Source: Macrocystis pyrifera
Lineage: Eukaryota > Sar > Phaeophyceae > Laminariales > Laminariaceae
Length of the DNA stretch: 64,000 bases
Assembly: GCA_031763025.1 (NCBI GenBank)
Contig: JASSKH010000027.1
Coordinates: forward strand, 10,510,055-10,574,054
Direction of reading: 5' to 3'
Below are positions 13,945-23,961 of the stretch, in pieces; position 1 is the first letter of the stretch; every line of letters starts with the position of its first letter. The translations under genes and the position numbers were made by a program. The notes under the pieces are model-generated. The model saw only the letters and a list, made by a program, of their open reading frames with translations. It had not been told where the DNA came from and ran no database searches.

Positions 13945-13972
<28 letters not shown>
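13406..13972 (-). mobile_element. Poly(C)-ended retroelement fragment (family B) inserted in the decayed LINE
   Basis: The insert is bounded by a G run at about 13406-13416 and another at 13947-13971. Its left part (TACTCGATCTCATGCATGG onward) matches 47770-47960, 53090-53165 and 53731-54115. Read on the minus strand the unit ends in ..GAGTAC plus a C run, the same ending as family A elements at 48470 and 59120. It interrupts the LINE between the fingers/palm segment and YADD. An A run (13835-13854) lies inside. No coding capacity was recognised; it may be a SINE or a 3' fragment of a longer element. Confidence 0.6.
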
Positions 13973-13975
<3 letters not shown>

Positions 13976-14626
13976 GCCAGGGAGGCCGGAGGAAGGGCGT
14001 GATACATCCCAGGAGACTGTGGCGGAGCCGCAACCGATCAGGGGAATGCTGTATGCAGACGACGCGGGCATCGTTTCGAGATCGAGGAACAGCCTTGCGA
14101 AGGTGATGGCAGATACCGTTGCAGCGTGTGGTTTGTTTGGATTGGCAGTTTCGGAAGCCTGGTGACGAAACGGATGGGCAGGGTTACTTTCGGTCCTGAG
14201 GCAGCCGGCCAGGTGTACAAACAAGCCACCAAGTTTGTGTACCTTGGGCAACTGTGTGCGAGAACGCCAACCTTGGCCAAGCCGCCCCCACGTTTCAGAC
14301 AGTAAATTTTGCTACCGTACGACCAGTCCACCGCACCGCTCCGGCTCAAAGTGCGGATGCTCAAAGCCGAAGTGATGGAGACCATGCTGTACGGGTGTGC
14401 CACGTGGAGCCTCACCGTGGCCCATCTCGCCATACTGCGGACAGCTCACCACCGCCAATTGCTCCTCCGCTGCATCGGATGTAAGAGAAACCCTCGCGAC
14501 GGTTACCGTACGCTTTCATACGCAGACGCACTGGCCAAGACTGGCCGTGAGAACGTCGAGATGACGGTGCGAAAGCGGAGAATACTTTTCGCGGGGTTCG
14601 TGGCTCGCAATTGTAACGAGAGGCTA

Positions 14627-14732
14627 TTACGGGGGGCCGTAGTAAATAGGACCTACGGTACACACAAAAACCTATATATTTAACTATATTTACTTGACAA
14701 TGTTTGGTCCTATTTTCTATGGCCTCCCATAA
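14627..14732 (-). mobile_element. MITE-1 copy a (foldback, TA target duplication) inside LINE ORF
   Basis: A 106-bp foldback element starting TTACGGGGGGCCGTAGTAA and ending with its imperfect complement, flanked by TA at 14625-14626 and 14733-14734. Deleting the element plus one TA joins GAGAGGCTA to CATAAGCGAGTG and restores the reading ..ERLHKRVMFG.., which aligns with ..[11 protein letters not shown].. of the related element at 62 kb. This confirms the borders and the TA duplication. Confidence 0.9.
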
Positions 14733-15101
14733 TACATAAGCGAGTGATGTTTGGGGGATTGGAGTGGGGAAAGGGTTGCGTGGGGGGGGGTAAGAGCAGG
14801 ACAGGATGGGTTGTCTCGAACGCGACCTATCGTTGTTAACCTTGCCCATCGGAGAGAAACAGTGGACGCTTGAAGCGTAAGACATCGGGCAAGTGGTTCA
14901 GACGTGTTGAGGAAGTGGCAGATCAGTACATGAAGCGCTGGTTCGCCAAGGAGAAGGAGAATGTAGCTATCAATATTAATAAACGACGAGCGCTTGAGGT
15001 ACAAAATGCGCAGCAACTTAAGACCGCCGTTGGGTGGGCAAAGCCCGCGGGGGGAGGAAAGAGGAGCCGGGTTGAAGGAGGCGTAACAACAGCAGCAGCT
15101 A

Positions 15102-15210
15102 TTACGGGGGGGGGTCCATAGTTAATAGGATCTATGGTACACATAAAAACCTTTATGCTTACCTATTTTTACTGACAATATTAGGTCCCGTTAACTGTGG
15201 ACCCCCGTAT
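15102..15210 (-). mobile_element. MITE-1 copy b
   Basis: A foldback element with the same ends (TTACGGGGGGGGTCCATAG ... ACCCCCGTA), oriented like copy a and of the subtype with GTTAAC next to the terminal block. It sits just past the 3' part of the decayed LINE. The right TA is slightly altered. Confidence 0.85.
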
Positions 15211-15786
15211 TAGGCCGGTTGATAACGTGAAGACACCCGCCGAAACGTGGCACCGGCCGTCTGTCTATCAATAGTTGAGACGCCCAGTGACTACCGCCTT
15301 ATGCTGTGCTATATACAATCCCTGTTTTATATTTGTTTTATTTTTGTTGTTTTGCCCAATTCCCCGCCAAGTCGATGGTACCACCCCCCCGTACCCTGCC
15401 ATTTTGCGTCGGCTTCGTCACTTTATTGTTATATTTGAGTAATCTTCGCCCCTCAAGCACGACATAAGCGTATGTTAGTTCCGGAAGAACCGCACGGAGA
15501 CACGCTACAACACTGCGTGCCGACAACCAGGTAAACGCGTTCCGGGTGCATCACACCGCGATCGCATACCTCAGCGCGTATCACCGTCAGAGGGGTCTGG
15601 AAAATCGTACACGACGTTCCCACGGGACAACCAACGGTAGCAGAACCCCTAATCAACTAGGCTACAAGTTTGGGGACAATAAGGAATAGAAGGCACCCGC
15701 AAAAAGGATACGCGTCAAAAGAGCGACGACATTGAGATAAGAGAAGGGTCAACAAGTATGGGTGTGATCTCATGCCGCAGCAGAGA

Positions 15787-15844
15787 GAGGCCTCATTGAT
15801 CCCAAACTATATACGAATTAACGTACGACGCGATGTTACAACAG
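15787..15844 (+). repeat. 58-bp direct repeat, left copy
   Basis: Identical by eye to 16177-16234 (core GAGGCCTCATTGATCCCAAA, ending ACGCGATGTTACAACAG), 390 bp apart. The DNA between is not repeated. This could be a segmental micro-duplication or the remains of short terminal repeats; no reading frame or transposase lies between the copies. Confidence 0.8.
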
Positions 15845-16176
15845 CAATCTGGACCAGAAAAGAGGGGACGCCAGCAGGGTGGATCCCTTTTCGGGAAAGC
15901 CTCCTTGTTGTATGGGGAGACAGTGATTGAGTATCACTCCGTGAGCGATATCGCAGCTCTACAACAGCACGACAAAGTAGAAAGAGGCTAGGAAAAAACA
16001 GACCATCCCGCCCGCCCATCGTTGGTAGCGAGGTGCACCGTCGACAACGACATCAGTTTTGTTAGTGTTTATTTTACCGGGGTACCTACTCTCTGCGACG
16101 AGGTGCCGCGTTGATTGCCAGACAACCAACGCGGGAGTAGTAACCCTGGGTGAGAGTCTCCGGCTGGTCGCAGCAG

Positions 16177-16234
16177 GAGGCCTCATTGATCCCAAACTAT
16201 ATACGAATTAACGTACGACGCGATGTTACAACAG
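16177..16234 (+). repeat. 58-bp direct repeat, right copy
   Basis: Second copy of the repeat at 15787-15844. It is followed directly by T-rich sequence (16240-16310). Confidence 0.8.
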
Positions 16235-17160
16235 TAAACCTTTGCTATTCTTCTTCTTTTTTTCTTTTTTTTTTTCCCGATTTTGTACGACGTTTTTTTT
16301 TGTTCACTCCCCCTCGGTCCGTCGCGGTCCTCTTTGTGTCGTCCGTGACCCACCAACTGGACAAAGGACTACCAGGTATTCGTTTTTCATCTGTTTTTTT
16401 GCTGCTTGTCGTTAGCTCTTCGTCTCTACCTTCTTCTTCTTGCCTTCTCGCCTTCCGTCTGGTCTTCTTGAGACGTCCTTATGTTCGTCCATGAGCTGGA
16501 CATGTTACAGGACTGATCGTACCAGCAAACAGCAACCTTGTCCTCGGGATTCGGCCTGCGCCTTGCCCTGAGCACATTTATTTGTGCTTCGTTTTTTTTT
16601 TTTTTTTCCTTCTTTCTTTCCTTCTGGTTTGTTCAGCTCTTGGGTGTTTTTCTTTCCCCCTCTTTTTTTTGAGTGTACACAGAACACATAATCATACCAT
16701 GGATATATCCCTTGTGTTATATGGTTGCTGTTGATACGGGACGGTATACCACAGCTCGTTAGTACCGTTTCCCTTGCGGACTGGTATTATACTACCACTG
16801 CCTTGCGCACTATTTTCTACTTTTTGTGTCGGCCCATCGATACGCATTTGGGTTTGGTGACCACAGGCAGGATTTTAGGGAGGTGATTTTGATTTGTGTG
16901 AGAACATCATCATATATACGCACATTCATTCGTGTTGTTGGTACACTTGTTTTGTCGAAAAAAAAGCGTTTGCTAATAATAAACCAAACCAAACACGAAG
17001 GGCGGTATGGAGGACGTTGACGTTACAACTGCCCCATTGCAACAGCCGCCCTGCTGTTTGTCTTTCGCTCTTACACCTGCGGCAGCAGGAGCACGGCAGT
17101 CGAAGCGCAAGAAACCCTGCCCCCCGGTCTACTCGGATTCAAACCAGCAACGAGGCAGAC

Positions 17161-17295
17161 CTTCATCAGTAGGGCCGTTGCAGCTCCGTGCCTGCCACGA
17201 GAAGCGTGATCCCGGGCCATCTGCACAGAGGCCAACGTCTTCATGGCATCATCCGCGTCCATTACGGATTTTTCGTAGGTGAAGCACAGCACACC
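17161..17295 (-). CDS. Orphan exon, function unknown
   Basis: A 135-nt open segment of 45 codons, phase 0 at both ends, with acceptor ..GCAGCAG|GGT and donor GATGAAG|GTCTGC. It encodes FTYEKSVMDADDAMKTLASV followed by QMARDHASRG and ends TALLMK; it looks helical and has no motif I recognise. The donor is weaker than consensus. It may belong with the exon at 10513-10638 (same strand and phase). Confidence 0.33.
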
Positions 17296-19082
17296 CTGCT
17301 GCTGTGCTGCTAGGCTTGCTATGTACTTGCTGCTGTGTTTGGGGCGTGGTGAGATTGTGTTTGATACGTACACAGTTTGGTTTCATTGAACCTTATTATT
17401 AATAATACTCGTAGATAGTATAAAACGAGGTTTTCAATGAAACTATATGAATGTTTGGATAGGGGTTACTGGCAATTTGAAACGTAGACCAATCACGATC
17501 AAAATTGTGACAAAATTCGTACGCTGATTGGATGATGACATGATCAACGTAGCTTGCTAATTCTGCCGCCGACCGCCGATGCAGCACGGCAGCGCCTGGA
17601 GCTGAAGCGCCTTACGGCACTTCGAAAGCTTGGAGGAAGCATCTGACGACCGTGCAGGAAGAAGCTAGCTGCTGCAATAAGCAGTAAGCAGACGCCTCGC
17701 AGTCGTGTGCTGCCACCGGACAACCCCGAGACTGGACACACAGATCACAGCAGTAGAGGAAGGAAAGCTGCCGTGTGGCAAGCTATCTGACAGAACGGGA
17801 ATGACTCCCATTGCTGTGACATGCAAGCGAGAACAAAAATATCCAAAACGTATACATCAGCGGCAGAGCCACCTCGACACCCCAACAGCAAGAATACGCA
17901 CAGGAGCTTGTTGGAGTTCGTACGATCACAGGGGCTAGATATCTATGTCTTTGCTGCTGTTGCAGCTCGTTGATGTTCTTGTTGCAACGAGAGAGCGCCC
18001 CCCTCCAAGCCCGAACGTCGATTGAAGAGAAGAGACTGGGCAGGGGCTTTCGGAAGAGCGAGGCAGATTTGTAAGGACCGTTGGGGGATAAATACTAGTA
18101 ATTGGTGGTAATGAGGCGCGACCTGAGTAATACCTGCAGTAGTCATATCTGCGATGCATCATGCTGGGCGAATACGGATTATTCTGTTTTGTGCTGAACC
18201 AACACCAAGGAACATCTACTGCTTGCTGCTGTACTACCTACCTACTACCTATACGCCGTCGTTGGTGAATCTAAAAAATATCGTAAATGTTCTTGGCCTC
18301 TTCTGCTCTTGATACAGGAAAAACACAGCAGCAGTACGCACACACCTGTTCTGTTGTAACAACAGTAGTTGATTTTGTTGTGTATATCCTGGTTTCCACC
18401 TCGAAATCCGGCATAATAATTTGAAGACGAAAAATATGCACTGCTGTGACGACAGATCTTGTACTCGTATATCGTATCTCTCGGGGATTCAAGAATCGGC
18501 ACGGACAATGCCGACGGGTAGAAAGAACAAGAACAAACACACACCTCATGACGTTTTTCCAACAGTGTTTTCTGGTTGAAATTCATCATAATTTGCGCGC
18601 TTCGCGCGCCTCATTATGAATACCAAACGGTCGCTACATTTTTGCCCAGAGTTGGCGCGTACGTACATTTTCGGCGTGTGGATGGCTAATTTTGTGGGGC
18701 CTTCCCCGGAAAAAAAAAATGTGAACCGTCACAGGACTCTTTTTTTGCCAGGGGGGGGTTGCTAGAACCAAGTGAAAAAAAATGAAAAATGAAGGGAAAA
18801 AAAATGATCATGTGATCACAACGGGTTTGCAACGGTTTTCCATTCCGACCTCTGAGGGTAGGGTGTGTCGTTTTCGCTTTTTCACGGACGCCCCTTGTCG
18901 GCATAGCTCTAAACAAAGATCGTTCGAACGTGGCTATTTTCGCGGCGAGGTTCTCTAACTAAGAGCGCTCGTCGCGGTGCTCGTCGTGGCGTCGCAGCAG
19001 AGGGCACTTGGCATCCATGTGGTATTATACCAGGTACGGATTACTGTTGTTGTAGAACCCGAGTATCGTGGTAAGGGAAGTA
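17296..19082. other. No gene recognised
   Basis: Only short, unsupported reading frames occur here. The stretch carries several TA-flanked micro-motifs, including TATTAATA next to TACTCGTA near 17396-17411, and a GCGCGCTTCGCGCGC palindrome near 18596-18611. Confidence 0.45.
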
Positions 19083-19187
19083 TTACAGGGGTGTAAAGTT
19101 AACGGGACCAAATTTTGTTCGTAAAAATAGGTAAATATATAGGTTTTTATGTATACCATAGGTCCTGTTAACTATGTACCCCCGTAA
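19083..19187 (+). mobile_element. MITE-1 copy c
   Basis: A 105-bp foldback flanked by TA on both sides (19081-19082 and 19188-19189). It is the subtype with TTAACGGGACC on the left and ATGTACCCCCGTAA on the right. Confidence 0.88.
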
Positions 19188-20488
19188 TAGTGGATTGCAG
19201 GAACTATTAATAGCTCGGAAGGCAGCCTCTTCTGATTCAGGAGCCTCTTCTGATTCAGGAGACTCTTATTTCTTTTGTTGTCGTGTTGTCCCGTTTATGA
19301 CGAGAGAAAAGGGGGCAGTTTAAGAGTGATTCGATCGGGGTTTCATTCAAGGCATCAAGCCCACTCTGCTCTCTTCCATTAACCCGCTAGACGGGTAAAT
19401 GCACTCACCCGAGGAGCTTTCCTCGGACGCTGGTGGTCTGTTCTTCTCCTCCTGTCGGTGCTATCGAGATGATATTTGTCAGTAGCCATCAAAGTCGTTA
19501 CTCGATAACACTTTCATCATCTGGTATACATTTACGCATTTCTAAGTACAACAGACAGTTTTCCAGTCTGTGAGTAGTAGCGGTATACAGCAGCAGTCCT
19601 ACAATATCTACTGCTGCGCACTCATACACAGAAGAAGTCACAGTAACAAGTACCTGGTAGTATATACCGAATCTACTATACTCGTAGTACGTACGTACAT
19701 GATCGGTGACAGCACATTATACTAGTACGTGCTATTGGTACAGAATGGAAAAGGCTGTGTGTATCCCTCCGGGACCGGTAGCATAGTTCTAGTTCTGGTT
19801 GAAGTAACAACATAGGCTACACGGGGGTCATGGGTATGTACCCCAAGAGGTATTGATTTTTTTAAATAAAACTGAGGGTCTCCGTGTTGTTTTTTATTTT
19901 GATCGAAAAACAAGGATATTTCCCTCTTTTTTGTTTTTGGCTTTGAAGGACGTATGAGGGTCGTCCTTTGTCGCGAGCTGCGAGCGCACACGCGCCCCGC
20001 CCCCCTTTGAGCTCACTCTACTTTTTTGCTCACCATCATCAGCTTCCAGCTGAGCAAATGAATCAACACTGTGGCCTTGGGGTCACCACACCATCTTCTT
20101 CTTCTTTTCTAATGGAGCTTCTCGTACAAGTCACCTAACAGTGGCTACACGTTTGCCTCGAACATTTTTTTATTTAGACTGATATTTACCGGCCATCGGC
20201 AATCGAGTCTAGGCGAACACACCAGCTACGAGCCGGTACACACGCTAACCGCCATACCTAATAGGTGCTCTTATAGCCAAAGGAGTAGCCAAACCCTAGG
20301 ATAACTTCTGTAGTCTATTAAAACCCAATTCTACGGGTTATCCTGTCTCTAAGGGAGGTATGTGTCCTATGAACATTCCTTGCGTCCTTAAGTAAAAGCC
20401 TTAATACTACTGGCTGTCTTATCTGCCGAGAGAAACTTCAGAGCCCCAGGAACACTCTTAATTAAGATATCCAGGGCTTTGATTATTG

Positions 20489-20860
20489 TTTACCAAGGGG
20501 AACTTCAAAGCCCCAGGAATACTCTTCGGGTATTCAGGGCTTTGACACTACGGGCTACATCATAACCGCTTCTATAGTCCGATACTATACAATATCACAT
20601 TACCCTGTGGGCTGAGGAATTGATCCGTTTTTTACCCCTACTAGTATAGCTCAGTAGGCATTCAGGGCTTTGATTCGTGTTTACCAAGGGGAACTTCAGA
20701 GCCCCGGGAATACTCTTCGGGTATTCAGGGCCTTGACACTACGGGCTACCTCATAACCGCTTCTAAAATAGTCCGATACTATATCATATCACATTACCCT
20801 GGGCTGGGGAATTGATCCGTTTTTTAACCCTATAGCTCAGTAGGTATTACCTTCACATTT
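20489..20860 (+). repeat. Two-unit tandem array with a conserved hairpin
   Basis: Two units of about 186-191 bp start at 20489 and 20680 (TTTACCAAGGGGAACTTC). Each contains a hairpin whose arms read GAATAC/GTATTC and GCCC/GGGC around a CTTCG loop, then CACTACGGGCTAC, then TATAGCTCAGTAGG, which resembles a tRNA A box. Partial units lie upstream (near 20430-20480) and downstream (21028-21075). No protein is encoded. Confidence 0.75.
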
Positions 20861-20905
20861 GACGTAGTCTGCAGGACACGGGTTCGAATCTTACTTCGAA
20901 CGTTT
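20826..20905 (+). other. tRNA-like sequence (degenerate tRNA or SINE head)
   Basis: TAGCTCAGTAGG (20832-20843) fits a Pol III A box, and GGGTTCGAATC about 45 nt further fits a B box; a T-rich stretch near 20905-20910 could terminate Pol III. The D stem and acceptor stem do not pair properly, so it is not a normal tRNA gene. Its place at the end of a tandem array favours a tRNA-derived SINE or tRNA pseudogene. Confidence 0.45.
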
Positions 20906-21079
20906 CTTTTACGAATAGAAACGATTGCGCGTGCGTCCCCAAAAGCATGTTTCCCTGGTTCCCCAGGTCAGAGTACGGTCGTACCAAAGATCCCGCCGTT
21001 TAGAGGAGGGAGAGTGTTATAAGGAATACCCTGGGCTGGGTATTCGATCGATATTTTACCCCTATAGCTCAGTAGTAGG

Positions 21080-23961
21080 TAATAGCGAAAATGGCCGCAC
21101 GCCCATATGGTCTTTTACCTGGAGCCGGCAATTAAATTAAAACGAGGCATTGAAGCGACCAAAGTCTGTGTCGCTTATATACAGGCGAGAAAGCTCTGTC
21201 GTAAAACGGTGTTTTCAGGCTTCGTCTGTCTGTACGTCGTGCTGATTTTGAGAGCTGTGCGAGACCGATTTCCACAAACTCGACATCTACAGAAAGCGGG
21301 CGCTCTTGGGCTATCGCGTGGAACTTGTTTCGCCGCACGAGTTGTCTCGAGTTGGGCACTGTCGGAGTGCTGCTATGGTCTCGGTGGTGTTTGGAGAGCG
21401 GCAATATTTCGTTTGTGTTTTCGCCTCGTTTCCTGTGAAAGCACAAGGCCTACGGCATGTAACAGGCAAACTTGCCTCCTTTCGCTATTTACTTGTACTG
21501 GCCGAAATACGAGTACAACAGCTTTTGGGTCTATATTTACACTTGTCCACAACACAGATGCTGTGTACGCTTGCCTCGACGTTCTCTATTTACGGTACAT
21601 ATTTCTTCTTGCCTTTGCTCTAGGTACTTTTAATAGGTCAGACGATGCGTGTCTTCAGTGAACGGTCCAGTTGCCTACAACAACGTTTCGAGCACTCGCC
21701 GTGAGTGGGCAGCTAGCCCGGCCGGGTGAAGTCACGTATTAATATCAAGTACGTGCAGGTGAAAGAACGCGCGCGGTGGAAGTCATCACCGGGTTCACAG
21801 ATGTGCGCATTGTATCTTCGATTGTACGTGTAGGTTGAAAACTCGCGTAATTTCCAAAAACGAAACGTGGTCTCATGATACTGGCCAAATTAGTGTTCGC
21901 CTCTCGACAGTATAGCGCTCGTGAATCCTCCTTGGGGGCAACAAGCCGCGGAAACAGTCTTCGTCGCTCACTGCTCCTACAGCCCCCTGAAACATACAAA
22001 TAAAAAACCTCTTCACATTTATTCGTAGCTCAAGCGCGCCTCCGCTCTGGCAGAAGCTCTGCACCGGCCGTAATTGTCGGATGTAGCTTGCAAGGACAGC
22101 ATGCTACAATTTTCGCGGAATGATAGACTCACGTGGAACCAAACGTTGATTGACAGAATGCCCAACGCAAGAATACATTCAACATCTTCGTACTATCAAC
22201 GGGGTAACAACATCGCCTACAAGCCATGGCAGTACACACCCCTTGAGCATATCGAGTCAGTGCACATGCTGCACGCGTCGTACATCATAAAGTTTGATCT
22301 GAACAGTATTCTCCAGACCACCCGCCCTCAACACATACCATCATTGCGGGCCAGACTTGTGGCCCGCTGATATATTTTGTCTCGGGCGCATACAACTCGC
22401 ACTCCCCACCAAATTTCCAAATTAAGTTCGTCTCCTTCGGATGCTTGAAGTCGCGGGAAGCCCGTCGGGGGCACAGCAGTTAGTACACCTTCCACCTTTT
22501 TGTGCTGCTGCCAAAACTGATCATGGTGGTACTTTTTCACTTGGCCCCCTGCCATATCATGTCCCCTGGCAAACGCCCGAAAATCTCGATGGCATTGACG
22601 ACCTCACAGCCACCCTCTGCCCCCCCCCCTGATCTCGAGCGATTTGATGTTGGGCATACTATCTGCTCAAACTGAAGGTCGTCGCCCATTCAACAAGCAA
22701 AGCTTTCAGCCACGAGTGGCGCTTGCACGGCCTCCACTACCGACGAAAGTGCGGCAGTTGGTCTTGATGGGTACACCTTTCGCGCAAACAGCCCTTTTCC
22801 TTGGTGTTGGTGTGGCCGTGATGCCTGCGTCACCACTGTGAGACGTGGGATGTGGGGAGGACGAGTCATTTGGCCCAAATGCAGCAAGAAAAGTACCGGA
22901 ACTGTACAGGCTCTCACTCGAGCTCTCGAAACAAAAAAAAAACGAAAGCGGACTGGATTTTACTTGCTGATTTAACAGCACGCCTCAAGGTGACCGGCCG
23001 CGTTGCTCAGAATGTGGACAGCGACGTTCCTTACCGCTTCCATATCCGCGACGATATGGTGCTCCTTCAGCTTTGCATCTGTGTAGCCAACCTCCGGCGC
23101 ATGTGAATATAGCGGCACTAGTCCCGTGCCAACGTATTATGTACATCATTTTGGCGCCCGCCCTACTAGCGAAGGGCCCTACTACACTACCACGAAATTT
23201 TCTGGCGGAGGACCGCCTCCACCACCGCGAAGTCTTCTGCACGGAACTCTGAAGCATATTTTTTCGCCATTCCCCAAAACATGCAAAATACTGCTGTAGG
23301 CGCTGTGGCAAAGTATGATACTGCAGGGCATTGAAAGGCTCCAGGCGCACACACACTCCGACCGGCGGCGGTGACATGGGGAACAAGAGTCATGGCACAT
23401 TTAAAACCGCACTCAGTATGACAGAAACCACACCGGTATCATCGCTGAAACTGCTGAAGCATACAAGGCACGACCTGCCGTACCCTACCTACTGCTGTAA
23501 CACGGCACGAGAAGGCACAACGGCAGGCGTAAGGGTCACAGAGGTGGAGTGCAGCGTCAGAGGCGACGAACAAGTACGGAGAGGTGGGGGGGAAGTCAAA
23601 GAAAATGGCTATGCGCGTACTCGTGCAATATCATACGTATGTAACTGGCGCAGTTGTACTTCCTTGTCGCACTCGGTATCTGCTGCCCCACGGAGTCTGG
23701 ACTATACGTTCTGGTCATATGGGTTACATTAGGTCGACAGTTTTCGGTGCAACCGACACGCGTCGACGGGGAATATTGCGGGCTCGTAGCCATAGCGATA
23801 CCGGAGTCCGTCGGTTGCCAAATAGCAGTGTATTATCAATTCGCTAACTTCAGTCCAACGGCAGCTCAAACAAAGCTGCTGTTGTTGTTCTGTTGTTTCC
23901 CTACATGATATCACGTGCAGTTTTCTCGCCCCAACGCCAGCAGCTGTGGGCGTGCTCCCCC
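21080..23961. other. No gene recognised
   Basis: Open frames of up to 184 codons occur (21107-21661, +) but show no motif, no splice context and cysteine-rich random composition. The frame at 22074-22370 (+) has ordinary protein-like composition but matches nothing I know. Confidence 0.4.

Larger units (their letters stand above)
11080..15040 (+). pseudogene. Decayed APE-type non-LTR retrotransposon (endonuclease + reverse transcriptase), interrupted by two insertions
   Basis: The stretch begins with a degraded endonuclease (VGTSNVFNLAVNGKNGLGHA, CDVAGLQE; later LLVMMDA and ISYTFQCPKSW) and continues into reverse transcriptase pieces in several frames: [15 protein letters not shown] and ECGNYRGISL (12.67-12.89 kb), [20 protein letters not shown] (13.24-13.31 kb), GMLYADDAGIVS (14.05-14.08 kb) and [20 protein letters not shown] (14.34-14.40 kb). 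The same order of motifs occurs in the better copy at 62040-63961. Stops and frame changes are frequent, so it is inactive. A poly(G)-bounded insertion (13406-13972) splits the region before YADD, and a MITE (14627-14732) splits the C-terminal part; reading resumes after it (VMFGGLEWGKG; later SGKWFRRVEEVADQYMKRWF). The APE-like endonuclease and YADD place it among L1/RTE/CR1-type LINEs; the clade is not resolved. Confidence 0.85.

Noticed and set aside
20826-20905. Functional tRNA gene
   Set aside because: A and B boxes are present but the acceptor and D stems do not pair; treated as tRNA-like only.
21107-21661. 184-codon open frame
   Set aside because: No domain, no splice context, cysteine-rich random composition; most likely chance.
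22690-22981. Possible SET-domain exon (GKGLFARK on the minus strand)
   Set aside because: Only a short chance-level match, no other SET motifs (NHxCxPN, GEELxxDY) nearby and no convincing splice sites.
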